Shown here piece by piece: positions 16,309 through 26,005 of a stretch of DNA of 31,404 nucleotides. The notes under the pieces are model-generated. The model had not been told where the DNA came from and did no database searches. It saw only the letters and a program-made list of their open reading frames with translations. Source of the DNA: DATDDB01 sp035260545. Lineage in GTDB: Bacteria > Pseudomonadota > Gammaproteobacteria > Burkholderiales > Gallionellaceae. Position 1 is the stretch's first letter. Every line of letters begins with the position of its first letter. The DNA is taken from NCBI GenBank assembly GCA_035260545.1, contig DATFUZ010000096.1, positions 1-31,404 of the forward strand. The letters are read 5' to 3'. The translations under genes were made by a program, and so were the position numbers.

Positions 16309-16333
16309 CCTTGACCGGGCTGGAGCGCTGCCG

Positions 16334-16714
16334 TCAGCCGCGGTTGCGCATGTGGTCGGCCACCTTGGAAAAGGCCGCGGTCAGTTCGGCGCGCAGCTTT
16401 TCATCTTCCACCACTTCCTGCAGGGCCTGCTTCATGCAGTGCATCCACTGGTCGCGTTCGGAATCTGCGATGGGAAAGGGGAGGTGGCGCTGGCGCAGCA
16501 TGGGATGGCCGTGTTTTTCCACATATAACTGCGGGCCGCCCATCCAGCCGCTGAGGAAGTCGTAGAGTTTTTCCTCCGATCCGCGGAGGCTGGCCGGGTG
16601 CAGCTTGCGTACGCCGTGCGCTTCGGGCAATTCGTCCATGATCTCGTAAAAACGTGTCACCAGGGCGCGTACTTTTTCGGCGCCGCCTATGCGCTCGTAA
16701 TGGCTGGGGATCAT
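16334..16714 (-). CDS. Group II truncated haemoglobin
   Basis: A 126-residue 2/2 globin. The proximal haem ligand is His77 in MLRQRHLPFPI, the distal-side Tyr B10 is Y23 (RFYEIMD), and Trp G8 is W90 in RDQWMHCM, the signature of group II (TrHbO/YjbI-like) globins. These bind O2 tightly and can act in NO or peroxide chemistry. The ATG has a ribosome site (AAGGA) about 9 bp in front. A GTG eleven codons earlier overlaps the HD gene stop as GTGA and is a possible coupled start, but it lacks a ribosome site. It follows the HD phosphohydrolase gene closely. Confidence 0.88.
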   Translation of the reverse strand: MIPSHYERIGGAEKVRALVTRFYEIMDELPEAHGVRKLHPASLRGSEEKLYDFLSGWMGGPQLYVEKHGHPMLRQRHLPFPIADSERDQWMHCMKQALQEVVEDEKLRAELTAAFSKVADHMRNRG

Positions 16715-16743
16715 TCCGCTTTCCTTACCTGCTTGATTGAGAG

Positions 16744-17688
16744 TCACTGATTCGGTGGGGCGGAAAGGAACTCTTTGATGATGCCGCCCCGGCGCAATTG
16801 GGCCAAGTATTCGGATTCGTCCATCGTCGTGACCTTGGAGAGGTATTCCATGTTCTTGCCGATGGATTCCATATACAAGTTGCGCTCCTCGCCCAGGAGC
16901 ACCTTGAAGTGCTGGGGAAAATGGCGGTACAGCCCGCTGAAATCCTCGTCCAGCTTCTTCTGGATCTTTGCATGGAAGTTCTCTGTCTTGCGCATCATGT
17001 CATGCACGCTCTGATAGCCTCCCATTCCGGCTTCCTGGAATTCCTGGAACAGCAGCACCAGCTTTTCCAGGTAATTGCGGTCCGCCATCTGGCCGACGAG
17101 ATCGGAGGTGCCGACGATTTTCCCGGCCAGACGGATACGCTCGTCCGAGAAGTCGATGTTGGTGACCGACAGCATTGGGTCGCTGCAGGAAATGACGGGC
17201 GCGAGGTCGTCGGCGAAATCGGCAGGAATCCCTCGCTCCCTGGCATACTGGCGCATGAATTCGATGCCGCGCGCGACGTGGGTCGGGGTGTATTGCGCGC
17301 CTGTCCCCGTTTCGGTGCCGTCGCGCAACTGCGCATAGCCGACATCGTGCAGCAACGTGGCAGTAAGCACCAGGGCGATTTCCCGATCCGTCAGCTTGAT
17401 GCGGGAGAGATGCAGCGCGTGTGTCAGGCGCGCTGCGCACAGAAACACGTCCAGCGTGTGCGGCAGGTTGTGGTAGGGGGTCTCGATCCTGCAATAGCCC
17501 GGATAGTCGCCGTGAAACAGGCGCAGCACGTCATCGAATACGGCGCGCAGCGCGGTGAAATCATACGCAGGGCTTACCCAGGTAATGATTTCCACGACAG
17601 CGCCCCAGGCGGGCTCCGGCTCGCTGGGCGTGAACAGATTTTCGATTTCGCTGGCGGCGTGGCGACGCTTCATGTGCGGACAGGGCAC
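16744..17688 (-). CDS. HD-domain phosphohydrolase with class I PDE-like signature
   Basis: A 314-residue HD-superfamily protein. The first metal motif YHNLPHTLDV (H73, H77, D80) closely follows the YHNxxHAxDV signature of eukaryotic-type class I cyclic-nucleotide phosphodiesterases. TLLHDVGY (H114, D115) gives the HD pair, and GTSDLVGQ (D196) gives the last metal Asp. A phosphohydrolase that cleaves a cyclic nucleotide or related phosphoester is likely; cAMP or cGMP is possible but unproven. No signal peptide or membrane segment is seen. The start is a GTG; an ATG five codons later (17673) is equally plausible, and neither has a clear ribosome site. It lies between the DUF4149 gene (31-bp gap) and the globin gene. 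Confidence 0.8.
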   Translation of the reverse strand: MPCPHMKRRHAASEIENLFTPSEPEPAWGAVVEIITWVSPAYDFTALRAVFDDVLRLFHGDYPGYCRIETPYHNLPHTLDVFLCAARLTHALHLSRIKLTDREIALVLTATLLHDVGYAQLRDGTETGTGAQYTPTHVARGIEFMRQYARERGIPADFADDLAPVISCSDPMLSVTNIDFSDERIRLAGKIVGTSDLVGQMADRNYLEKLVLLFQEFQEAGMGGYQSVHDMMRKTENFHAKIQKKLDEDFSGLYRHFPQHFKVLLGEERNLYMESIGKNMEYLSKVTTMDESEYLAQLRRGGIIKEFLSAPPNQ

Positions 17689-17719
17689 CTAACTATTGGC
17701 GATTGTTTTTAAAGGTATA

Positions 17720-18208
17720 TTATGCGGCGCTGAAAATCAACCGTGTTTTGCTTATTAGCACCAGCGCTGCACCCAGCAGGGCTTTGCCAATGTAGAGCGC
17801 GGTCGCGGTGTGGTGAAGGGTGTTGAAGCGGCTTGCATAGACGCTTTGTGTCACATCCCCGGGGTGGGCAAGCGCCTTGAGCGCGGCCATTTGCGGCTGC
17901 AGGCCGAACTGGCTCACCAGCACCAGCAGCAGCATCGCCGCGACGATGAGAAACAAGGGATCGCGCACCGCACGGCGACCCGGCCGGACGCCGAACCACG
18001 CCAGCAGATAGAGCGCGCAGGCAATGCCGAGGTAGGAGATCAGCGTGAACATCTTGCCGGCGAGCATGCCGGCCAGCATCTTGTCCGGCTGTGCCTCGAA
18101 CAGGATGGGCACCGCAAGGAACCCCACCCCCCACAGGCTTCCCACCCACAGCGTGATGGCCAGATGGCCGATGCCAGCGGCCAGCGTGTTGCGCAGCGGG
18201 TTATTCAT
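17720..18208 (-). CDS. DUF4149-like integral membrane protein
   Basis: A 162-residue hydrophobic protein with about four transmembrane helices. The opening helix has HLAITLWVGSLWGVGFLAVPILF, and the third region has NTLHHTATALYIGKALLG; together they resemble the DUF4149/TMEM205 family. The N-W-V-G-S and F-x-x-L-H-H patterns are family-like, but no biochemical function is known. The ATG begins four bases after the stop of the SUKH-like gene, so the two are very likely co-transcribed, and the HD gene follows 31 bp later. Confidence 0.7.
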   Translation of the reverse strand: MNNPLRNTLAAGIGHLAITLWVGSLWGVGFLAVPILFEAQPDKMLAGMLAGKMFTLISYLGIACALYLLAWFGVRPGRRAVRDPLFLIVAAMLLLVLVSQFGLQPQMAALKALAHPGDVTQSVYASRFNTLHHTATALYIGKALLGAALVLISKTRLIFSAA

Positions 18209-18212
18209 CGGA

Positions 18213-18683
18213 TCAGTTCTCCTTTCCAGTCGCCGCAGGATCGTCCCGGATCATTTTCAGGGATTCGCGCCAATGGGCGAGATTGTAGTTGCGCCGGATC
18301 AACTCCTGGAGAAAGCCATGGAAGTCGTCGGCCATGTGCGCGTAGGCGTTTTCGTACATCGAGACAAAGTAGATGCCGCCGTCCTGCGGTTTGAAGGCGT
18401 AGGCATTGCCCGCCTCGTCATGGGCAAAGGTGATGAAGCCGGTCAGCGCGCCTTGCGTGATGGTGGAAAAGTACTCATCGCGGAAGATGAGCATGTCGTT
18501 GATGTCCCCATAGCCTGCGGCGCGCAGCCACTGGCACAGAGCCACCATCAATTTGCAGTCGAGGCGCCTGGCTGTCATGAACAGGTCCATCTCGGTTGCC
18601 GGGGCGTGATAGTGGAAAACGGGCTTGCTGGTGAGGAAGGATCTGCGCTTGGCCGAAAGAATGGTCTTGATCGTGTTTTGCAT
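18213..18683 (-). CDS. SUKH (SMI1/KNR4)-like cytoplasmic protein
   Basis: A 156-residue soluble protein. The second half (ITFAHDEAGNAYAFKPQDGGIYFVSMYENAYAHMADDFHGFLQELI, here in pieces: AGNAYAFKP, DGGIYFVSM, ADDFHGFLQEL) shows the SUKH pattern of a strand with Tyr/Phe, a G-x-I-Y-F strand and a final D-x-F-x-x-F-L helix. SUKH proteins are often immunity proteins to contact-dependent toxins, but many are housekeeping-like. No toxin gene is adjacent, so immunity is not supported. The ATG has a weak ribosome site. The similarity is modest and the call could be wrong. Confidence 0.5.
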   Translation of the reverse strand: MQNTIKTILSAKRRSFLTSKPVFHYHAPATEMDLFMTARRLDCKLMVALCQWLRAAGYGDINDMLIFRDEYFSTITQGALTGFITFAHDEAGNAYAFKPQDGGIYFVSMYENAYAHMADDFHGFLQELIRRNYNLAHWRESLKMIRDDPAATGKEN

Positions 18684-18763
18684 GGTCTAACGGAATGCAG
18701 TGTGCCCCATCTTCCCTTTTCGCCAGGGGCGCTCCACCGGATGTTCTCTGCTCGGGGGGTATT

Positions 18764-18943
18764 TTACTCCAATTGGGCTGACGGGGGTCCGGGGACGATA
18801 ATTCGTTTCCGGGATGTCCAGGCCGTGCCGTAGAACGACTCCACTGCATCGTTCACGATGTGCTTCATGAGGGCGCGGTCTCTCCCGTGCCCGCACTTCA
18901 GTGCGGGCAGGCCGCCGACCGCGTCAAGCAGCGTTTGCTTCAT
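18764..18943 (-). CDS. 59-aa small protein coupled to the upstream membrane gene
   Basis: An ATG overlaps the stop codon of the 139-residue membrane protein as ATGA, and the frame runs 59 codons to TAA. The product reads as ordinary soluble protein (for example LMKHIVNDAVESFYGTAW and SRKRIIVPGP) with no membrane segment or known motif. The overlap of a start with an upstream stop is the main evidence, since no ribosome site is visible. Within it, codons for PALKCGH form a perfect inverted repeat (18889-18908). It could be a chance frame; I do not recognise the family. Confidence 0.45.
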   Translation of the reverse strand: MKQTLLDAVGGLPALKCGHGRDRALMKHIVNDAVESFYGTAWTSRKRIIVPGPPSAQLE

Positions 18944-19359
18944 GGCTGGGCGGGCGGTTGCCTGCGTTGTGACCGGCGGCCGGAAGCCTGCTGACCGGAA
19001 GGCTGCTGGTCGGAAGCCTGCGAGGCCGGTTCCTGCCCGGGCGAGTGACGCATCCTGTAGTCTTGCAGGTCATTCAGGAAGGCGGCGCCCGCGGCCAGCC
19101 AGCATAATGCCGGCAACCAGAGCCCCGCTGCATGGAAGTGAAAGTAAAGGATCCCGGCCGCTATGACCAGCAGCGGCGATGCGCCGAAGCGCAGGATGAA
19201 GCCGCTCACCAGCAGGGCCAGCAGGGCGTACACCAGGCCGGCCGAACCATACAGCAAGTACAGCATCCAGCCTGTGGTGAGCAACGCGCCGAGGTAATTC
19301 ACGATGGCCAGCCACGAAATGCGGATGTTCAACTGATTTGCGGGAGTGGGGGTCGTCAT
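18940..19359 (-). CDS. Small membrane protein with Gln/Ser-rich repeat tail
   Basis: A 139-residue protein whose first 95 residues hold about four hydrophobic helices (LAIVNYLGALLTTGWMLYLL, VYALLALLVSGFIL, LLVIAAGILYFHF, GLWLPALCWLAAGA). The rest is a charged low-complexity tail built from pentapeptides of the type P/A-S-D/G-Q-Q and ending in RRSQRRQPPAQP. I do not recognise the family. It follows the kinase gene by 73 bp and precedes the 59-residue ORF with an ATGA overlap. The tail is probably a cytoplasmic disordered extension. Confidence 0.6.
   Translation of the reverse strand: MTTPTPANQLNIRISWLAIVNYLGALLTTGWMLYLLYGSAGLVYALLALLVSGFILRFGASPLLVIAAGILYFHFHAAGLWLPALCWLAAGAAFLNDLQDYRMRHSPGQEPASQASDQQPSGQQASGRRSQRRQPPAQP
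18981..19025. repeat. Three 15-bp tandem repeats inside the membrane-protein gene
   Basis: CGGAAGCCTGCTGAC (18981-18995), CGGAAGGCTGCTGGT (18996-19010) and CGGAAGCCTGCGAGG (19011-19025) are head-to-tail copies with a few changes. In the minus-strand frame they encode the pentapeptide repeats of the tail, so copy number changes would keep the frame. Confidence 0.85.
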
Positions 19360-19432
19360 GTTTGCCGGTGGGGATTGATGAATGGCCTAGCGAATGGGAT
19401 AACTTACACCAAGGATGCGGCGCATGCAATGC

Positions 19433-20692
19433 TCACCCGGCATCCGGCCTGCCGCGCAAGGCCAGCAGCGCGGCGCCGCAGGCCGCCTCGGCCTGGGCGG
19501 CGGCGGTCACCGGCACCCCGAGCAGCCTCTGGCGCATGGCCAGCCACGCGGGGTTGCGCGCGCCGCCGCCGCAGGTGATGACCGATTTCAGCGGCGTTGC
19601 TCCGAGTTCGGCCAGCCTGGCGTATCCTGCCGCCTCGATGCGCGTCAGTCCCTGCAGCAGGCCGTGGACGTAGCGGGCATCGTCGGGCGGGCGCGGCGCC
19701 AGGCGCGGTGCAAGCAGGGGATCGTTGATCGGGAAGCGCTCGCCTCGCGCGGGAAGCGGATAGTAATCAAGGCCGCTGTCCATTGCGGGGTCAAAGCGCG
19801 TGCTGAGTTCCTCAAGCTGTGCATTGCTGAAGAACTGACGCAACGCGCCCCCTCCCGCATTCGACGCTCCGCCGGCCAGCCACAAGTTGCCGTAGCGATG
19901 GCTGTATACGCCGAATTCCGCCGCTTCGACGCGCCGCTCTGAGAGCAGCTTCAGCACGATGGTGGTGCCGAGCGAAGTGACGGCTTCGCCTGGCGCACGG
20001 GCGCCCGCCGCGATGAAGGCGGCGATGCTGTCCGTCGTTCCGGTGCGTACCGTGCAGCCCACCCCGATGCCGAAATGCGCGGCCAGCGCCGGCTGCATCG
20101 GGGCAATCGCTGCGCCGGGCGCTTCCACCCGCGGCAGCAGTCGGGCATGAGGCAAGGACTGCACCCAGCCGGGCCAGCACAAGCGCTCCACGTCATAGCC
20201 GGACTTGAGCGCGTTGTGGTAATCCGAAACGCCGCCAATGCCGGTCAGCAATGCGGCCAGCCAGTCCGCCTGGTGCAGGAACCATGCCGCCTGCGACAGA
20301 TCGGTATGGCGCGTCAGCCAGAGAAATTTCGCCAGGCCCGAGGTGGGGCTGCATACGGTGTGGCCTTCGGGCGCAATTGCTTTCAGTTCGGCGGCCTCGG
20401 CGCTGGCGCGGCCATCCGCATATGGCAGGGGCGGGGCAAGGGGGCGCAGCGCACTGTCGCACAGCAGCACCGTGGCCGAAGTCGCATCGATGGAGATATT
20501 TGCGAGCTCGGCTGCAAGATGGGCCGGCAGGCGACCGAGCAGGCTCAGCAACGCCTCGCGCCAGCCCAGCGGGCTCTGCGCGTGCTGTACCGGGTAATCG
20601 TGGCGGTCGGTATGGACGAAATTTGCATCATCGTCCACCACGCAGGCGCGGGCGCCGCTGCTTCCGAAATCGAGACCTAGGTGATACGCCAT
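19433..20692 (-). CDS. FGGY-family sugar kinase (pentulose kinase-like)
   Basis: A 419-residue ASKHA/FGGY kinase. The N-terminal phosphate-1 motif is LGLDFGSSGAR; SIDATSATVLLCD follows, then TGTTDSIAAFIAAGA, SLGTTIVLKLL, and the adenosine motif CGGGARNPAWLAMRQRLLG in the second domain. The compact length and the FGSSGAR start resemble the D-ribulose/xylulose kinase group of cyanobacteria and plants rather than glycerol kinase; the substrate is inferred only. The ATG (LGLDFG follows four residues later) has an extended -10 promoter about 33 bp upstream. It is the first gene of the minus-strand run, and no dehydrogenase, isomerase or sugar transporter is adjacent. Confidence 0.8.
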   Translation of the reverse strand: MAYHLGLDFGSSGARACVVDDDANFVHTDRHDYPVQHAQSPLGWREALLSLLGRLPAHLAAELANISIDATSATVLLCDSALRPLAPPLPYADGRASAEAAELKAIAPEGHTVCSPTSGLAKFLWLTRHTDLSQAAWFLHQADWLAALLTGIGGVSDYHNALKSGYDVERLCWPGWVQSLPHARLLPRVEAPGAAIAPMQPALAAHFGIGVGCTVRTGTTDSIAAFIAAGARAPGEAVTSLGTTIVLKLLSERRVEAAEFGVYSHRYGNLWLAGGASNAGGGALRQFFSNAQLEELSTRFDPAMDSGLDYYPLPARGERFPINDPLLAPRLAPRPPDDARYVHGLLQGLTRIEAAGYARLAELGATPLKSVITCGGGARNPAWLAMRQRLLGVPVTAAAQAEAACGAALLALRGRPDAG

Positions 20693-20724
20693 GGGACGGT
20701 GGGTGGCCGAATGCGACGGCGCGT

Positions 20725-20733
20725 ATTGTAGCA
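20725..20733 (-). promoter_or_regulatory. Extended -10 promoter of the sugar-kinase gene
   Basis: On the minus strand TGC directly precedes TACAAT (TGnTACAAT), an extended -10 element; no good -35 is visible. Transcription would start near 20718, about 25 nt before the ATG. The inverted repeats at 20742-20786 would cover its -35 zone. Confidence 0.55.
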
Positions 20734-20741
20734 ACCCCCGT

Positions 20742-20786
20742 CCGCGGCGGGTGCGAAGGCTGTAATTTACACGTAACCCGCCGCGG
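20742..20786. promoter_or_regulatory. Nested inverted repeats between divergent kinase and rimP
   Basis: An 11-bp perfect inverted repeat, CCGCGGCGGGT (20742-20752) and ACCCGCCGCGG (20776-20786), encloses an exact palindrome TGTAATTTACA (20761-20771). The outer arms overlap the -35 zone of the kinase promoter. An operator for one or two regulators, or a strong cruciform-like barrier between the divergent units, would fit. I do not recognise the binding protein. Confidence 0.5.
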
Positions 20787-20821
20787 TAAGTGAATATTAT
20801 GATGCGTTTTCGCGATATTTC

Positions 20822-20830
20822 TGCTACACT
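20822..20830 (+). promoter_or_regulatory. Extended -10 promoter of the rimP-nusA-infB operon
   Basis: TGCTACACT contains TGn joined to TACACT (20825-20830), an extended -10 element, with no clear -35. Transcription would start near 20837, giving a 50-nt leader that holds a hairpin followed by a U-tract before rimP. Confidence 0.55.
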
Positions 20831-20843
20831 TCTTTCGATTTTT

Positions 20844-20869
20844 AAAGATGGGCTTCGGGCCCGTTTTTT
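20844..20869 (+). terminator. Leader hairpin with U-tract ahead of rimP (attenuator-like)
   Basis: GGGC (20850-20853) pairs with GCCC (20859-20862) around a TTCGG loop. Flanking AAAGAT and GTTTTT can pair with wobble to extend the stem to ten pairs, and TTTTTT follows. It sits between the promoter and the rimP start, so it would act as a partial terminator or attenuator. Known nusA operons are autoregulated through NusA-dependent termination, so such a site is expected, but this one is only inferred from sequence. Confidence 0.55.
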
Positions 20870-20886
20870 ATTTGTGGGTAAACGTT

Positions 20887-21345
20887 ATGGATGTATCCCA
20901 ACTGGTGGGAACGACCCTGGATGGCTTGGGGTATGAGCTGGTCGACCTTGAGATTTCGGGACGCGGGATGGTCCGGGTGTTCATCGACCGGCTGCCCGAA
21001 GGGCAGGCCGGCGAAGGCGCGCAGAGCGGCGGGATCACGCTGGACGACTGCGAGCGGGTGAGCAATCAATTGACCCGGCTGTTTGCGGTCGAGGGCGTGG
21101 CCTACGACCGGCTGGAGGTGTCTTCGCCGGGGCTGGACCGGCCGCTGAAAAAGGAAGCGGACTTTGTGCGCTTTCGCGGCGAGCGGGTGAGCCTGAAGCT
21201 GCGGGTGCCGCTGGATGGACGCAAGAATTTCATCGGCATGCTGGGCGAGGTGAAGGGCGGCATGCTGGAACTGGATATGGATGGCAAGCGGGTGGAAATA
21301 GCCTTGGTCAATGTGGATAAGGCCCGCCTGTCGCCGGTGTTCTGA
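20887..21345 (+). CDS. rimP: Ribosome maturation factor RimP
   Basis: A 152-residue protein with the RimP N-terminal alpha/beta domain (GYELVDLEISGRGMVRVFIDR) and the conserved turn VSSPGLDRPLKKEADFVRFRGERV, then the SH3-like C-terminal domain. It helps 30S subunit assembly by binding the S12 region. The ATG beginning MDVSQL was chosen; an ATG thirteen codons earlier would place coding sequence over the leader hairpin. It is the first gene of the rimP-nusA-infB-rbfA-truB operon, 45 bp ahead of nusA. Confidence 0.95.
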   Translation: MDVSQLVGTTLDGLGYELVDLEISGRGMVRVFIDRLPEGQAGEGAQSGGITLDDCERVSNQLTRLFAVEGVAYDRLEVSSPGLDRPLKKEADFVRFRGERVSLKLRVPLDGRKNFIGMLGEVKGGMLELDMDGKRVEIALVNVDKARLSPVF

Positions 21346-21390
21346 ATGGACGGGTTTGCACGCGCAAATGCATAATTGTTGGAGACGATG

Positions 21391-22863
21391 ATGAATCGCG
21401 AAGTTTTGATGTTGGTGGACGCGCTGGCGCGGGAAAAGAACGTGGACAAGGAGGTGGTGTTCGGTGCGCTTGAGGCCGCGCTGGCGTCCGCCACCAAGAA
21501 GCGCTTCTCCGAAGAGGCGGACGTGCGCGTCAGTATTGACCGGGAAACCGGTGATTATTCCTCGTTCCGCCGCTGGCAGGTGATGGATGACGAGACATTC
21601 GAGACGCCCGATTTGCACATCAAGCTGGCAGAGGCGCAGAAGCGCGATCCGGACATCCAGATGGATGAGTTCATCGAGGAGCCGCTGGAATCCGTCGATT
21701 TCGGCCGCATCGATGCGCAGGCCGCCAAGCAGGTGATCTTCCAGAAGATCCGCGATGCCGAGCGCGAGCAGATCCTGAGCGACTTCATGGCGCGCAAGGA
21801 TCACCTGGTTTCCGGCACCATCAAGCGCATGGAGCGCGGCAACGCCATCGTGGAATTCGGCAAGATCGAGGCGCTGCTGCCGCGCGACCAGATGATCCCG
21901 AAGGAAAACCTGCGTGTGGGGGATCGGGTGCGCGCCTACCTGCTGCGCGTGGATCGCGCGCTGCGCGGGCCGCAGATCGTGCTGTCCCGCGTCACGCCGG
22001 AATTCCTGGTCAAACTGTTCGAACTGGAAGTGCCCGAGATCGAGGAGGGGCTGCTGGAGATTGTCAGCGCGGCGCGCGATCCCGGCTCGCGCGCCAAGAT
22101 CGCCGTGCGTTCGCACGATGCAAGGCTGGACCCCATAGGCACCTGCGTCGGCATGCGCGGCTCGCGCGTGCAGGCCGTCACCAACGAACTTGCAGGTGAG
22201 CGCGTGGACATCATCCTGTGGTCGGAAGACCCGGCCACAGGCGTCATCAATGCGCTGGCGCCCGCGGACGTGACCAGCATCGTGGTGGACGAGGACAAAC
22301 ACAGCATGGATGTGGTGGTCGAGGAGGAAAATCTCGCCCAGGCCATCGGCCGCAACGGCCAGAACGTGCGCCTGGCCAGCCAGTTGACCGGCTGGGAACT
22401 CAATATCATGACGGTGGAGGAATCCAGCCAGAAGAACGAGCAGGAGTTCGCCAAGGTGCGCGACCTGTTCATGAACAAGCTGGATGTGGACGAGGAGGTC
22501 GCCGACATCCTCGTGCAGGAGGGCTTCAGCACACTGGAAGAGGTGGCTTATGTGCCGCTGGAGGAAATGCTGGAGATCGAGGCTTTCGACGAGGCCACCG
22601 TCAATGAGCTGCGCAGCCGCGCGCGAAACGCCCTGCTGACCCAGGCGATTGCCAACGAGGAGCAGGTTGAGCATAACATCGAGGACCTGCTCAAGCTAGA
22701 CGGCATGGATGAGGAAACCGCCCGCACGCTGGCGGGCAAGGGAGTCGGCACGCAGGAGCAGCTTGCCGACCTGGATGCGGACGAACTGGTGGAATTGACC
22801 GGTATGGACGCCGATCGCGCAAACGCGCTGATCATGACCGCACGCGCCCCCTGGTTTGCGTAG
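21391..22863 (+). CDS. nusA: Transcription termination/antitermination factor NusA
   Basis: A 490-residue NusA of proteobacterial length. The N-terminal RNA-polymerase-binding domain (about 1-125) is followed by an S1 domain (GTIKRMERGNAIVEFGKIEAL), then KH1 (containing LDPIGTCVGMRGSRVQAV) and KH2 (containing AQAIGRNGQNVRLAS). Two C-terminal acidic repeats with helix-hairpin-helix (FSTLEEVAYVPLEEML, and VGTQEQLADLDADELVEL) follow. NusA modulates pausing, termination and antitermination. GGAGA (21381-21385) precedes two adjacent ATGs; the second gives better spacing. A TTG five codons earlier is not preferred. Confidence 0.97.
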   Translation: MNREVLMLVDALAREKNVDKEVVFGALEAALASATKKRFSEEADVRVSIDRETGDYSSFRRWQVMDDETFETPDLHIKLAEAQKRDPDIQMDEFIEEPLESVDFGRIDAQAAKQVIFQKIRDAEREQILSDFMARKDHLVSGTIKRMERGNAIVEFGKIEALLPRDQMIPKENLRVGDRVRAYLLRVDRALRGPQIVLSRVTPEFLVKLFELEVPEIEEGLLEIVSAARDPGSRAKIAVRSHDARLDPIGTCVGMRGSRVQAVTNELAGERVDIILWSEDPATGVINALAPADVTSIVVDEDKHSMDVVVEEENLAQAIGRNGQNVRLASQLTGWELNIMTVEESSQKNEQEFAKVRDLFMNKLDVDEEVADILVQEGFSTLEEVAYVPLEEMLEIEAFDEATVNELRSRARNALLTQAIANEEQVEHNIEDLLKLDGMDEETARTLAGKGVGTQEQLADLDADELVELTGMDADRANALIMTARAPWFA

Positions 22864-22895
22864 TTTTTGGATACTTTAAAGGTTAAGAGGTAACG

Positions 22896-25493
<2,598 letters not shown>

Positions 25494-25517
25494 AAAACGA
25501 CTGCGAAGCAATGATGC

Positions 25518-25541
25518 CGCGCGGGAAAACGATCCCGCGCG
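25518..25541. other. GC-rich hairpin between infB and rbfA
   Basis: A perfect 9-bp stem, CGCGCGGGA (25518-25526) and TCCCGCGCG (25533-25541), has a 6-nt loop AAACGA. No T-run follows, so it is not a classical terminator. A processing site or a barrier to exonucleases is possible. It sits in a 143-bp spacer that otherwise holds nothing I recognise. Confidence 0.6.
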
Positions 25542-25636
25542 CGCAGTTGTCGCCGGGAGCATGCGGATCTTTTGCCGGCTCTCGGGGTGATTGATTGCGG
25601 CATCGTCGCGGTTTTCAACTTTGTGCCAGGTAGCAT

Positions 25637-26002
25637 ATGCCCAAGGACTTTGCCAGAACGGAACGCGTCGCCGAGCAGATTCAGCGTGAACTCGCCGAAC
25701 TGCTGCGGCTCGAGGTGAAAGACCCGCGTGTGCGCATGGTGACGCTGACCGGCGTCGAAGTGGCGCGCGATTATTCGCATGCCAAGGTGTATTACACCGT
25801 GCTGTCGGGCCAGAACAAGGACGTGCAGAAGGGGCTGGAGCGCGCAAGCGGTTTTTTGCGCAGCCAGCTTGCCCACGCCATGAAGCTGCGCGTCATTCCC
25901 CAGCTGCATTTTCTCTACGACGCTTCCGTGGAGCGTGGCGCGCGCCTGTCGCAATTGATAGACGACGCCATTGAGGCCGATTCCCATCATCCGAAGGACT
26001 GA
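25637..26002 (+). CDS. rbfA: 30S ribosome-binding factor RbfA
   Basis: A 121-residue KH-type cold-shock assembly factor. Characteristic segments are RVAEQIQRELAELLRLEVKDPRV, SHAKVYYTVLSG and the helix LRSQLAHAMKLRVIPQLHFLYD (read in parts), with ERGARLSQLIDDAI at the end. It binds the 5' helix of 16S rRNA during late 30S maturation. It follows infB by 143 bp and precedes truB by three bases, the usual order in proteobacteria. Confidence 0.95.
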   Translation: MPKDFARTERVAEQIQRELAELLRLEVKDPRVRMVTLTGVEVARDYSHAKVYYTVLSGQNKDVQKGLERASGFLRSQLAHAMKLRVIPQLHFLYDASVERGARLSQLIDDAIEADSHHPKD

Positions 26003-26005
26003 ATC

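Noticed and set aside
18213..18683. SUKH protein as an immunity gene of a toxin system
   Set aside because: No polymorphic toxin, CdiA-like or secretion gene is adjacent.
18889..18908. Perfect inverted repeat GCCCGCAC-TTCA-GTGCGGGC as a terminator
   Set aside because: No T-run on either strand and it lies inside the 59-codon ORF, where it is explained by ordinary codons.
25518..25541. Terminator between infB and rbfA
   Set aside because: Strong stem but no T-run, and rbfA-truB are expected to be co-transcribed with infB.
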